Assembly: GCA_005881615.1 (NCBI GenBank)
Contig: VBBR01000034.1
Span: 1 to 51,334, forward strand
Source: Candidatus Bathyarchaeota archaeon
Lineage (GTDB): Archaea; Thermoproteota; Bathyarchaeia; 40CM-2-53-6
DNA: 51,334 bases
Direction: 5' to 3'
Shown: one piece after another, positions 1-8,370 of the stretch
Position numbering within the stretch: position 1 is the first letter of the stretch
Layout of the letters: each line of letters starts with the position of its first letter
Program-made: the position numbers and the translations under genes
Notes under the pieces: generated by a model
The model's input: the letters and a program-made list of their open reading frames with translations, nothing else
What the model was told of the DNA's origin: nothing
The model's database searches: none

Positions 1-29
1 GCCTTAGTATCATTGGAATGACCCTTGTT

Positions 30-80
30 CGTTACTCTAGGTAACGGAATTAAGCTATAAATGTTACCTTTAGTAACATT
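30..80 (-). promoter_or_regulatory. Paired palindromic operators around a leftward TATA box
   Basis: Two perfect inverted repeats share the half-site GTTAC-N5-GTAAC: a 17-bp one at 30-46 and a 21-bp one (AATGTTAC-N5-GTAACATT) at 60-80. Their centres are 32 bp apart, about three helical turns. On the minus strand a TATA-like TTTATAGCTTAA lies between them. This suggests a promoter for a gene to the left of the window, controlled by a dimeric repressor bound to both sites. The 3' end of the ACT-domain gene at 95 is the only gene visible beside it, so the regulated gene itself is not seen. Confidence 0.55.
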
Positions 81-94
81 GTGAGTTCCGGTAC

Positions 95-598
95 TTAGTA
101 AACCGACACCTTGGCAACTCCTCTGATTTTCAGAATCAGCGGAATCGCCTTCCCAGGGATGACTCGGTCCCCAATCAGAGTGAGCTTGGGATCTGGATTC
201 ATTTCAGGGTCGTCGACTAGCGCCTGTCTAATGCTTATCCCATGCTCAGCCAAGACTCTGGCCGCATTTGCAAGAATTCCTATCTCGTTCGGGTCGTCCG
301 ATGCTATCTCGATCACTCCTAGCCCCATCTGCTTCGCTACCGCTCGGAACGAAGGCCCCGCTGACTCTAGTCCCGAAAAGACCAGCTTGATTTCTTTGTT
401 CATGTTGATCTCTCGGATCGTCTCCTTTATGGTACGCCGGTCGACTCCCATCACTCTCGCCACTTTGAGGGTGGGGACCTCGACTTCATTGACGTAGATC
501 TTGTCGCCTTTGACTGAGAGCCCATTTTGGAGCAGAAACCTGGCAACTCGCAGCCGTTCGGGATGTGCCTCAAAGAGATCGCGTATTCTCTCCCACAT
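95..598 (-). CDS. HTH plus ACT-domain regulator of amino-acid metabolism (COG2150-like)
   Basis: A 167-aa protein that looks like the archaeal family of predicted amino-acid metabolism regulators. Residues about 1-66 form a helix-turn-helix-like part with a segment typical of a recognition helix (LKVARVMGVDRRTIKETIREI). Residues about 92-167 form an ACT domain, the fold that binds small ligands such as amino acids (GLGVIEIASDDPNEIGILANAARVLAEHGISI). The family is inferred to sense an amino acid, but the ligand cannot be read from the sequence. Upstream, on the minus strand, CTCTTTAAGG near 629-638 is a plausible TATA box about 35 nt before the ATG, giving a short leader. It diverges from the zincin gene at 760. 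Confidence 0.75.
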   Translation of the reverse strand: MWERIRDLFEAHPERLRVARFLLQNGLSVKGDKIYVNEVEVPTLKVARVMGVDRRTIKETIREINMNKEIKLVFSGLESAGPSFRAVAKQMGLGVIEIASDDPNEIGILANAARVLAEHGISIRQALVDDPEMNPDPKLTLIGDRVIPGKAIPLILKIRGVAKVSVY

Positions 599-759
599 TA
601 CAGGTCGAGAAGAGTGTTCTGTTCAAAGAACCTTAAAGAGTTGCATTGCGAAAACGCCAACATCTTTGCGCACTAACGCATGGACGAGGTCGTCACAACG
701 GTAGTTGAGAATCTCTGAGCCCTATACACCCGGCGCCAAGAAACGCCTTTGACGAGGCC

Positions 760-1095
760 ATGTTTCAGGGAAAGATTGTCCGGCTCATTGCAATTGAGAA
801 AAAGCCTGAGGAAGCGCTAGATGCCCTCTGCGCACGCTACCGAGTAGAAAGGCCTATTCTAAGGATCGGTCTGCCCAAGGGGGAAAAAAGGGCCCTAGGA
901 TGCTACGTGCACAAAGAGCGGACCATCTACATGTCGAGTGAAGAATACCTGTTTGATCCATACGTTTTGATCCATGAATTCTACCATCACTTGAGACATG
1001 TCGACGGAAAACACAGAGGAACTGAGCGACACGCGCGCGACTTCGCTCTTTCGTTCCTAAGGAATGCTCAGAGGAGCGGCGATAGGCTGCTATGA
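760..1095 (+). CDS. Small zincin-like putative metalloprotease
   Basis: A 111-aa protein with the motif HEFYHHLRH at about residues 74-82, which matches the HExxH zinc-binding and catalytic signature of zincins. A downstream Glu/His-rich stretch (GTERHARDFA) could supply the third zinc ligand. The small size resembles SprT/ImmA-like minimal metallopeptidases, but I cannot assign a named family. There is no signal peptide, so the protein should be cytoplasmic. A weak TATA-like CTATACAC about 35 nt before the ATG suggests a nearly leaderless transcript. It runs convergently into endA with only 9 bp between the stop codons. Substrate unknown. Confidence 0.6.
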   Translation: MFQGKIVRLIAIEKKPEEALDALCARYRVERPILRIGLPKGEKRALGCYVHKERTIYMSSEEYLFDPYVLIHEFYHHLRHVDGKHRGTERHARDFALSFLRNAQRSGDRLL

Positions 1096-1104
1096 TGGCT
1101 TGAG

Positions 1105-1674
1105 TTAAGCTTTGAACCAGCTAAAAACGAGATATCTTATCTCGTCCAGCTTAGCGTCTGGAATCGCTATGATGAATTGCTTCCTAACGGTAGTTGCCAG
1201 CCTTCCAGCTCGGACTACCTCAAAGGGCCCCATGATGGACTCTGGATCTTCCACCGAGACGATGAAGGGAGCATGATCGATCCCAGGTCCATGCTCGTAC
1301 ACGGCAAAGTCGGCGCCGAACTTTATTCCTGGGGTGACGATGTAGCCCTTGTTTCTCAAGTCCTTGTATACTTGGTAAGCCTGACTGAATCCACGATACG
1401 TCTCTCTGGCTTCTCTCAATAGAAGTGACTTGCGAACGGGTTCTTTGGTCCTTCCATCAATTACGGATATTCTGTGATGCTCGAGAAGATAGAGTCCTTC
1501 CATAAGGTCGAGCAGAAGCGGAACGTCGAAGTCTTGGTCTGGTTTTGGTTTTGGTATTCCGACTGGTTTTCCGAAGAATCCTGAGCGGTAAATGTCGAGC
1601 CCGGTTTTTGCGTCCCATACGATGAGGCGGGTTCCGATAAGTTCCGCTTCGCCTTGAAGTGTCGTGGGCTTCAT
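1105..1674 (-). CDS. endA: tRNA-splicing endonuclease EndA
   Basis: A 189-aa homologue of the archaeal tRNA-intron endonuclease, which cuts bulge-helix-bulge structures in precursor tRNA and rRNA. The catalytic triad is visible: Tyr in GADFAVYEHGPG, His in GIDHAPFIV and Lys in VRKQFIIAIP. The length matches the roughly 180-aa single-unit subunits that form homotetramers or heterotetramers. It starts 7 bp after the PhoU-like gene ends, so the two are probably cotranscribed. Its substrate may be close by: a tRNA gene at 18.2-18.3 kb in this window appears to carry several intervening segments. Confidence 0.9.
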   Translation of the reverse strand: MKPTTLQGEAELIGTRLIVWDAKTGLDIYRSGFFGKPVGIPKPKPDQDFDVPLLLDLMEGLYLLEHHRISVIDGRTKEPVRKSLLLREARETYRGFSQAYQVYKDLRNKGYIVTPGIKFGADFAVYEHGPGIDHAPFIVSVEDPESIMGPFEVVRAGRLATTVRKQFIIAIPDAKLDEIRYLVFSWFKA

Positions 1675-1681
1675 GATCCTT

Positions 1682-2344
1682 CTAGGCCGTCAGGGCGATT
1701 ACCCTGATCAGGTCTACAACGTCCACTCCTAGGTCGGCCATATTCTCCATGTGAGCGCTAAGGTCTCTGACTAGAAGGAGAGTTCGTAAGGGAATCTTCT
1801 CGTCTAGTACTTCGAGGTCGAGAGATCGATAAACCATATCGACTTTCTTTTCCGTTTCCTCGACGCCTCTGGAGAGCTCCATGGCTTTGGTCGGGTTGAA
1901 CCCGAGGGACATCACTGTCTCTCTTATTTTGGACATCTCCTCAAGAACTAGAGCGTTCAGTTCGGCCAGTCGCTTGGTGTATTTCTTGTCGATCTTCCAG
2001 TTCCGGTCGATCACGGCGGACAGCCGGTAACCAATGCCCTGCGCATAGTCGGCTACCTCGCCGATCTTGAAAATGAGTCTGATGAAATCCTCCCGGTTGC
2101 TCAGGAGGGTTCCGAAAGAAGCGACCTCTTCCAGAAGTTTCTTCTTGGTTCCTTCGAAGTCTCCTAGAATCTTTAGCATGTTTTGGTAGTGTTCCTTGGC
2201 TTCCTTTGCCTTTCCATCCGAAACGTTGTCGGTCATCAGGGCTAGTTCGCGTGTTATGTCCACGACGTTTCTAGTTTGTTCTCGGCAGATGTCGAGTATT
2301 CTTCGTCGTATGTTTGCTTCGGTTTCAACTGGAAATGTCATCAA
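1682..2344 (-). CDS. PhoU-like protein of the DUF47 family
   Basis: A 220-aa all-helical protein that fits the DUF47/PhoU-related family. It has repeated long amphipathic helices and acidic/arginine clusters such as NREDFIRLIFKIGEVADYAQGIGYRL near residues 80-110. Family members usually sit beside Pit-type phosphate transporters and are thought to regulate phosphate or metal uptake. No transporter lies next to it here. The neighbour is endA, 7 bp downstream, so the pairing looks like simple cotranscription. On the minus strand GTTTTTTATGG near 2379-2389 is the likely TATA box, about 40 nt upstream of the start. The second Met (2341) is an alternative start. Confidence 0.75.
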   Translation of the reverse strand: MMTFPVETEANIRRRILDICREQTRNVVDITRELALMTDNVSDGKAKEAKEHYQNMLKILGDFEGTKKKLLEEVASFGTLLSNREDFIRLIFKIGEVADYAQGIGYRLSAVIDRNWKIDKKYTKRLAELNALVLEEMSKIRETVMSLGFNPTKAMELSRGVEETEKKVDMVYRSLDLEVLDEKIPLRTLLLVRDLSAHMENMADLGVDVVDLIRVIALTA

Positions 2345-2408
2345 GTAGCACTATCTCGCAACGTGAAGCTATCCTTGCCATAAAAAACTAGCAGCAGTCT
2401 AGTCTAGG

Positions 2409-4136
2409 TCATTTTGACGGTTTGAAACCTTCTTTCACTATCGTGTGGATGGTCGATGAGAGCGTTCCTATAGGGGTTCTCATTTGGTTCCAGCTATCAC
2501 GATCTCGGACGGTGACCGTGTCGTCTTTGAGGGTATCATAGTCTATGGTGATTCCAAGAGGCACACCGGCCTCATCCGCCCTGGCATATCTCCTTCCTAT
2601 GGAGCCTGATTCGTCGTAGTCTACTCTCAAGCCGTTGGCGATGAGAGTTTCGAACACCTCGGTTGCCCGCTTTGGCAACCCATCTTTGTTTACCAGGGGG
2701 AAGACCGAGGCTTGTATGGGAGCAAGGTTGAATGGGAGACCTAGAATCAGTCTATCTTCCTTCATTGTAAGGTTGTATTCGAGGGTGGCATAGAGAAGAC
2801 GTTCCACTCCGAAGCTTGGCTCTATTACGTGTGGTAGAAAGCGGGCGCCTGTTTCCTTTGCCTCTTCCTCAACGACGTCGAAGCAATCTGGGGGAACAGT
2901 GTACGACCCGATTCTTACGGTCTGTCCGGCCTTCTTGGCTCTCAGCAGTCTTTCCGGGTCGTCTTTGGATATTAGATCGGCGACTCTTCCTGTCTCTTCT
3001 TGAAAGATCTTTCTGATGTTCGGGTGGATTGGCTTGATCGATCTAACCTTACGGATCCGCGGTGTTGGATAGGGTTTGAAGACCCGGAGGTCTTCTCCGG
3101 TGGCTTCCATGTGTTTTCGCAAGTCGTAGTCTGTTCTGTAAGCGAAGCCTGCGACTTCCGTCCAGCCCCAGCGGTCCAGCCTAACTTCGTGGTCGAATGT
3201 TTGTGCTGAGTAGTGGGCCCTTTCGCTCGGAAGTTTTTCGAAAAATCTTTGATGATGCGGCTCGACTCCTAGTTGATTCAGGAACCGTTTTGAGAGTGCC
3301 ATGAAATATGCTGCCCATGGTGCTTTGATCACTTGTTTCTTGACCGCGTCGCCTACTTCAACGCGGGTCGCATTTTCTGTGCCTTTCTTTCTATTGTCTT
3401 CCGTAACAATCAATAGCTCCTCGGAGCCGACTTCATCAAGGTAGGGACAGTCCGGCTCTTCAGGGTCGAAGAAGAGCTCAAAATCCATTATCGTGAACTC
3501 ACGCAATCGTAAGGGACCCTGTCTAGGTGATATTTCGTTGCGGAGAACGGTCCCGACCTGGGCTATCCCGATCGGAAACTTCTCCCTCATCGTCTCAAAA
3601 ATTCGGCGGAAGTTGACGAATATTCCCTGAGCCGCCTCCGGGCGGCCGTAAGCAGGATCCTCGCCGTACGGACCTATGCTAGTCTTGAACATTGTCATGA
3701 AATACTGAGGCGGCCCTAACTCTCCGCCACACTCTGGACACTTCACATGTCTTTCCTTCAGGAGCGAGCCAAGCTGTTCAAGACTCATTCCTTCAGTCTC
3801 TAAGCCTGTAGCTTCCTTGACCAATTGGTCTGCTCTGAATCTTCTATGGCAGTTACTGCACTCCGTCATCGAGTCTTTGAAGTTCTCAACGTGACCTGAA
3901 GCTTCCAAGACCTTGTGAGGGGTGATTATGGGAGTGGAGACTTCGACGAACCCATGGCGTTGAAGGAAGAATTGACGCCACGTATCCTCAATCTGCCTTT
4001 TCAGCCCCACGCCTAGGGGCCCTAGATCCAGGAATCCGCTGAGGCCACCGTAGATCTCGAATGAGCCCCAGAAGAATCCTCTCCGCCGGGCAGTCTCGGA
4101 TAATAGTTTGTACTTGTCTTTGATTTGTTGCTGCAC
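2409..4136 (-). CDS. glyS: Glycyl-tRNA synthetase (class II, alpha2 type)
   Basis: A 575-aa enzyme that charges tRNA-Gly, of the homodimeric type found in archaea and eukaryotes. The N-terminus (LSETARRRGFFWGSFEIYGG, about 12-31) is typical. A zinc-binding insert has CSNCHRRF and CPECGGEL (about 91-140). Class II motif 2 is seen around LRNEISPRQGPLRLREFTIMDFE, and motif 3 around EPSFGVERLLYATLEY. The C-terminal anticodon-binding domain follows from about residue 475. A minus-strand TATA (GATATAACTA, 4174-4183) sits about 40 nt before the ATG and overlaps one arm of the hairpin described separately. Full length, no damage seen. Confidence 0.97.
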   Translation of the reverse strand: MQQQIKDKYKLLSETARRRGFFWGSFEIYGGLSGFLDLGPLGVGLKRQIEDTWRQFFLQRHGFVEVSTPIITPHKVLEASGHVENFKDSMTECSNCHRRFRADQLVKEATGLETEGMSLEQLGSLLKERHVKCPECGGELGPPQYFMTMFKTSIGPYGEDPAYGRPEAAQGIFVNFRRIFETMREKFPIGIAQVGTVLRNEISPRQGPLRLREFTIMDFELFFDPEEPDCPYLDEVGSEELLIVTEDNRKKGTENATRVEVGDAVKKQVIKAPWAAYFMALSKRFLNQLGVEPHHQRFFEKLPSERAHYSAQTFDHEVRLDRWGWTEVAGFAYRTDYDLRKHMEATGEDLRVFKPYPTPRIRKVRSIKPIHPNIRKIFQEETGRVADLISKDDPERLLRAKKAGQTVRIGSYTVPPDCFDVVEEEAKETGARFLPHVIEPSFGVERLLYATLEYNLTMKEDRLILGLPFNLAPIQASVFPLVNKDGLPKRATEVFETLIANGLRVDYDESGSIGRRYARADEAGVPLGITIDYDTLKDDTVTVRDRDSWNQMRTPIGTLSSTIHTIVKEGFKPSK

Positions 4137-4179
4137 GGTTTCTCTGCTCGGATTTGACCAGAACGGAGTAGGTTAGTTA

Positions 4180-4200
4180 TATCCGCTTTCAGAGCGGATA
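4180..4200 (-). promoter_or_regulatory. 8-bp inverted repeat between rpoP and glyS
   Basis: A perfect inverted repeat, TATCCGCT-N5-AGCGGATA, starts 11 nt after the rpoP stop codon and overlaps the upstream edge of the glyS TATA box. It could be a 3'-end hairpin for the rpoP transcript, an operator at the glyS promoter, or both. No T-tract follows on the minus strand, so it is not a standard intrinsic terminator. Confidence 0.5.
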
Positions 4201-4210
4201 ATTGGGCTTG

Positions 4211-4432
4211 CTATCGTGCCTTCACGTGCTTTACTATGGGAGGTCGTACTTTTCGAAGTATTCTGTAGCCGCAGAATGGGCATTTGATCTCCGGGGTCAT
4301 CGCTAATTGATCAGCCGTCAGTTTTGATCCGCAGTTTATGCACTCGTAGATGAGTCCGCCTGGGTTTCGTTCGCGTGGTGGAGCCTCTGGTGGCGCTGGC
4401 TCGATAATTGGTTCTTCGGGACCGGATTCCAT
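4211..4432 (-). CDS. rpoP: DNA-directed RNA polymerase subunit P (Rpo12)
   Basis: A 73-aa protein. Its second half is the compact zinc ribbon of archaeal Rpo12/eukaryotic Rpb12, with Cys pairs in YECINCGSKL and KCPFCGYRILRKVRPP. This subunit tethers the Rpo3/Rpo11 assembly platform. Family members are usually about 45-50 aa, so the first 25 residues here (rich in Pro and Glu: PEEPIIEPAPPEAPP) are an extra disordered tail. An internal start would give the short form, but the only upstream Met is at 4432 and no better start is visible. It lies 38 bp downstream of the surface-protein gene, followed by the hairpin and glyS. Confidence 0.92.
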   Translation of the reverse strand: MESGPEEPIIEPAPPEAPPRERNPGGLIYECINCGSKLTADQLAMTPEIKCPFCGYRILRKVRPPIVKHVKAR

Positions 4433-4469
4433 TGTTGCTATTCCGAGAATACAGAGATGGGGGTCGAGT

Positions 4470-7166
4470 TCAAGTTAAGGATTTCGAGGTCGAGGTTCCA
4501 GGATTCGGTTTGGCTTTACCGCCTGCCGGCTTGTCTTTTGTCGTCGTCTCGGGGCTGGGCATTGGTTTCTTTCGGAAGAGAAAGAAGAGGAGGATGACTA
4601 TCGCGGCTGCGACTCCGATTATTGCTGGGATGAGCACTTGGAGATTGCTTGGGAGGACCGTCACTTGAAGGGTGCCGGTGATAAGCGGAGCTCCGTAGTC
4701 TGGTGATAGAAATGTCACTGTGTATGTTCCAACACTAGGCGGGGCGCTGAAGGCGAACTGCACATCCTTCGGCTGCCCGGGACCTATGATGATTCCAGAC
4801 ACGGTTTTTGTGACTATTGTCTTGAGGTTGCTATCCTGAACGTTCAAAGTAACGCTGAGATTCATGTTCAAAGCGGTGGAATTGCTCTTCAAATGAAGAA
4901 CCAGGGTCGTCGGTTGATTCTGCGTAACCGAAGGAATGCTATCGAGGGTTGTCTGAAGTAACGTCGATTCCTGTGATGATTGTCCCTGGACCGTAATCGC
5001 GAATCCTGAGGAGTCAGTCCCGAGCGCCAAGAATGTGAGCTTGTTAGCGCCCAGTACTCTCCCAGAAAGGATCGTGGAAAAAGCTCCCGTCGTGCTCGAA
5101 GACGTGAAACTTCCAGTTGCTAACAGGCGTCCTGGAACAGGCGGATTGACTAGCACATAGGCGTAGGCTGGGGATTCCAGACCGTTGCTGCATGAAGGCA
5201 CGCATGCTCCTGTACCTGACAACGGCTCGCTTGCTATGGTTATCTTGAACAGACCGGCGTGTTGCCGGAGACCTGTTACTGGTGGGTTGCCAGGGGGTAA
5301 TAGAGCAGAGACTGAGCTGCCGCCGACATTGATTCCCCTTACGACAATTTGGATTCCTGCAGGAGTGAAGGTTGCGCTCAGCTGGTATACATATTTTGAA
5401 TTAATAGTGAAGGTGTCGTAGCCTGAAGGCAGTGGAATCATCACGTTTGACTGGTGAGTGGTCCCACTAGCATACTCGTGCTCGATGGTCAAATTCGCGT
5501 TCGAGTTAATCCTCGTTCCCGCCGAGGGGTTGACTAGGGTGAACACTATCATCAGTTGTTGACCCGTAGTGAATACTCCGTTGACTAGGCTGATATTGGA
5601 AACATAGATACCGGTTCCGCTCGTGATCGTTGGGGTCGTTAGTGGTGCGGGTCCGGCGCCATTGTCGATGGCGAAGACGTAGCCGTTCACGTTGATGTTG
5701 GTGGGATTCGTAGGCGAATATGCCAGGGTTCCTTGAGTGTTCAATCGCTGGTTCGATCCCGAGTACGAGAATCCTGTGACTCCAAGTTGTTGGAGTGTGA
5801 AAGATGTCGCGTTGTAACCGAAATCGTACATGTTGTTATACGTGCTATTCACAGTCCATAGGCCGAACAGCGATGCGCCTTGAGGGATGGGCGTGGTGAA
5901 ATTGAGCAGTGAGATTCCCTGCCGCGTACTTGTGAAAGTCTGCGTGACTTGAACAGATGTTTTGTTGGCTGTCACGTAGTCCGAACCGGTCACATTGACT
6001 CCTTGGCGGAGAGTGACTCGTACCTGCAGGAGGTCGCCTGTCCCCCACGTAGTCGTTGGGATTCCGCCCAGGGTGGTCTCTACCTTAGCGCCGAGATTGT
6101 TCGAGTTGGCTGTTATGATGATCAGAGAGTGCTTGATTCCGGTAGAATTGCTAATAGAGACGACGTACGAATTGGTGCAGAAGAACGCTGTACAATTACC
6201 CTGAAAGATAGGGGAGGCAGGTGAAGTCGTGGGGAAGATGGTTGTCCCGTTTTGGACGATCTTGACTGTTGTGTATGAATTCGGGTAGTAGAAGCTCAAT
6301 ATCATGTTAGACCACGTATGGTTGAGATGGCCGCTTGCCCCGTTAGGCTTGGGATAGGTTACGTTGGCAAAGTAACCGGTTGGAATGGCGAGATCTGATT
6401 TGTGGTTCACGGTCATGCTTGTTTGATCGGTGGGATCGAGTCCCATCGAATGTGAGTAGGAGTTGATGGGCAGACCGTCAGCTGAGACGACCGCCACGTT
6501 GCTAACTCGTATGCTAAGTCCCTTCCCTTGGGAGGTCGAGTTGAACGCGAAAACTAGCGTTAGGTTGAATCCTAGGTATTTCGTAACATCGTAGCAATTG
6601 TCACTTGGACCGCATCCCACTGGAGGGCTTCCAGCTGTGAACGAAGTGCCTTCTCCACCCATAATTGAGGTCTGGTTGGTCTTGGTCAGCTGGTGGATTG
6701 GAGCCAGTTTCGTATCATTGTAGATGAAGTAGCTCAGTTTTGTGAAGTTACCTAGATTGCCTCTCCAGTCGAATCTGAGATACGTTGTTGACGAGACGTT
6801 TCCCTTTGGTACGTTGAGTACGTTGCTGAAAGTGACGTTATCATTGGCTGGAGGTGCGCCGCTCGGAATCGTAACATTGAACGTCGTTCCAGGTATGGGC
6901 GTCCCATTCTGAGGATTGGTGAAATTCCCTCCGAACCAATTTACTGGGGTTCCCGGAGTGAATGTCGCGTTTAGCCGTGTGTAAACGTCGAACTGGGCTC
7001 GGCTTACGTTAAACGCAAACCGGGTTCCATTGGGATCATGTCCCGGGACAAGTGGAAGTGAGTGGGTTTGTGGCCCCGAGGAGTAGTGACTAATCTGAGA
7101 AGAGAGAGGGATGGCAGGCAATAGAGATAGCACTATGAGAATTACGCATAGGCTCCCCCGGATCAA
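4470..7166 (-). CDS. Large secreted, membrane-anchored surface protein
   Basis: An 898-aa protein I do not recognise by family. It has an N-terminal signal peptide (ILIVLSLLPAIPLSSQ, about 9-24) and a long Ser/Thr/Asn-rich exported region with many NxS/T sequons, suggesting N-glycosylation. One C-terminal membrane helix (LIPAIIGVAAAIVILLFFLF, about 845-864) precedes a Lys/Pro-rich cytoplasmic tail. The last 100 extracellular residues look like an NEW3/CARDB-type beta-sandwich (QPTTLVLHLKSNSTALNMNLSVTLNV). The start is TTG at 7166 with AAAGGTC just upstream. A TATA-like TTAAATAG lies near 7203-7213. It is probably an S-layer-associated or adhesion protein; the architecture resembles the extracellular part of the 18.65-kb sensor. 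Confidence 0.7.
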   Translation of the reverse strand: MIRGSLCVILIVLSLLPAIPLSSQISHYSSGPQTHSLPLVPGHDPNGTRFAFNVSRAQFDVYTRLNATFTPGTPVNWFGGNFTNPQNGTPIPGTTFNVTIPSGAPPANDNVTFSNVLNVPKGNVSSTTYLRFDWRGNLGNFTKLSYFIYNDTKLAPIHQLTKTNQTSIMGGEGTSFTAGSPPVGCGPSDNCYDVTKYLGFNLTLVFAFNSTSQGKGLSIRVSNVAVVSADGLPINSYSHSMGLDPTDQTSMTVNHKSDLAIPTGYFANVTYPKPNGASGHLNHTWSNMILSFYYPNSYTTVKIVQNGTTIFPTTSPASPIFQGNCTAFFCTNSYVVSISNSTGIKHSLIIITANSNNLGAKVETTLGGIPTTTWGTGDLLQVRVTLRQGVNVTGSDYVTANKTSVQVTQTFTSTRQGISLLNFTTPIPQGASLFGLWTVNSTYNNMYDFGYNATSFTLQQLGVTGFSYSGSNQRLNTQGTLAYSPTNPTNINVNGYVFAIDNGAGPAPLTTPTITSGTGIYVSNISLVNGVFTTGQQLMIVFTLVNPSAGTRINSNANLTIEHEYASGTTHQSNVMIPLPSGYDTFTINSKYVYQLSATFTPAGIQIVVRGINVGGSSVSALLPPGNPPVTGLRQHAGLFKITIASEPLSGTGACVPSCSNGLESPAYAYVLVNPPVPGRLLATGSFTSSSTTGAFSTILSGRVLGANKLTFLALGTDSSGFAITVQGQSSQESTLLQTTLDSIPSVTQNQPTTLVLHLKSNSTALNMNLSVTLNVQDSNLKTIVTKTVSGIIIGPGQPKDVQFAFSAPPSVGTYTVTFLSPDYGAPLITGTLQVTVLPSNLQVLIPAIIGVAAAIVILLFFLFRKKPMPSPETTTKDKPAGGKAKPNPGTSTSKSLT

Positions 7167-7459
7167 GACCTTTCACGAAGTGAAACGCGACAGCCGGACG
7201 GATTCTATTTAACCTTTGTAGGTTGCGGGATTCGAGTTGGGCTGAATTGGAGCATCGCTTGGCCTAAACTATCAGTTTCGCGCGAAGCCAATAATTCAAG
7301 AGGTCCGAAACAGGTCAAGTTCGAGGTAGTTATTGCTTGAATGCCAACTGATCAATTTCCCCTCAATGTAATATAATAACAAAAGCTGGCCTAAGAGTCT
7401 ATACAGCGATGACCCGCCAACCCTCTAGTGACGTCTTGCACAGTGAGAAAGAGGAGAGC
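7167..7459. other. Intergenic region between surface protein and LSm genes
   Basis: 293 bp without a convincing gene. The left end holds the minus-strand promoter of the surface-protein gene. Near 7367-7380 is a good TATA-like TGTAATATAATAAC that reads in either direction. Rightwards it could drive a short transcript including a 41-codon ORF from 7408, which overlaps the 3' end of the LSm gene in antisense. I do not consider that ORF proven. Confidence 0.4.
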
Positions 7460-7690
7460 TTAACGCTTTGGTGGCGGGGACACAAGAACCACGTTGTCTC
7501 CTCGAACAATTATTGTGCCAAGCTTCTTAGTTGACTCGGCGTTGGTTACATCCTCTGCGTCTTCCAGTACTAGGTTCATGTGTTGATCGAAGCTGTAGAG
7601 TCTTCCTCGCACGGTCCGTCCTCCTTTGAGCTGGACCAGTACGACTTTGTTCAGGCTCTCTTCGAAGATCTTCGCCGCAACTTCAGACAT
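7460..7690 (-). CDS. Sm-like archaeal protein (LSm)
   Basis: A 76-aa Sm-fold protein that forms a ring binding U-rich RNA. Sm1 motif: KVVLVQLKGGRTVRGRLYSFDQHMNLVLEDAEDV (about 16-49). Sm2 motif: LGTIIVRGDNVVLVSPP (about 57-73), with the conserved IxRGxNVV sequence. In many archaea LSm is followed by the ribosomal protein L37e gene; here the downstream 290 bp holds no such gene. It diverges from the PUA-protein gene, whose TATA lies in the 53-bp gap. Confidence 0.93.
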   Translation of the reverse strand: MSEVAAKIFEESLNKVVLVQLKGGRTVRGRLYSFDQHMNLVLEDAEDVTNAESTKKLGTIIVRGDNVVLVSPPPKR

Positions 7691-7773
7691 TCATCGTTCA
7701 ACCGGAGATTTGCGGTTGTCCGGCGAAGGTACTCTTTTAAAGATTGTCTCCCTTTGATGATCGCGAAAAAGTC

Positions 7774-8277
7774 TTGACAGTTAGAACAATACTAAAAGAT
7801 CGAGACTCGAAGCCTCTAATTGAAGAGTTGCGACGTCTCCCAAACCAACAACAGCTCGCCCACAAATCAAGAGTAGAGATAGAGACTGTCAAAGACTCAG
7901 AGATAGTATTCGTCGATGGTGTCGCCATAGCTTTTAGACGGAAAGGCGAACTTGCACCAGTATTAACCAATACCTCTGCTCTAGACAGCATGCCAAGGAT
8001 CGTCGTCGATATGGGAGCTGTCCCACATGTAGCAGGAGGGGCAGATATCATGGCCCCGGGAATCCGGAAGGTCAATGGAGAGTTTGGCGAAAAGCAACTC
8101 TTGGCGGTAGTAGATGAGAAGCACGGCAAATACCTCGCCGTGGGGAGAGCACTCATTGGATCAGGTCTAATGGCAGCGACAAGGAAGGGTAAGGTCGTCG
8201 AGAACGTCCACTACGTCGGGGACCTAATTTGGGAGGTCATAAAGCCCAAGGGCCCGACAGCAGCAAGCTCGAGTTGA
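7774..8277 (+). CDS. PUA-domain RNA-binding protein (MCT-1/Tma20-like)
   Basis: A protein of 167 aa (177 if the upstream TTG at 7744 were used), homologous to the archaeal relatives of eukaryotic MCT-1/Tma20, which act in translation re-initiation and ribosome recycling. The C-terminal PUA domain covers about the last 90 residues (MPRIVVDMGAVPHVAGGADIMAPGIRKV and the GKYLAVGRALIGSGLM motif). I chose TTG 7774 because the only TATA-like element (TTTTAAAG, 7735-7742) would place transcription start near 7763, downstream of the 7744 codon. The transcript is then almost leaderless. It diverges from LSm and is followed by sepF. Confidence 0.85.
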   Translation: MTVRTILKDRDSKPLIEELRRLPNQQQLAHKSRVEIETVKDSEIVFVDGVAIAFRRKGELAPVLTNTSALDSMPRIVVDMGAVPHVAGGADIMAPGIRKVNGEFGEKQLLAVVDEKHGKYLAVGRALIGSGLMAATRKGKVVENVHYVGDLIWEVIKPKGPTAASSS

Positions 8278-8370
8278 CGCTTTCTATCGAAAAAAGTCAG
8301 GGAAATGTTTAAAGTTGAACCGGCTCCGAACCCGATGATAAGCTCCCGGAGCCCAGCCTGATCCTTCCCA

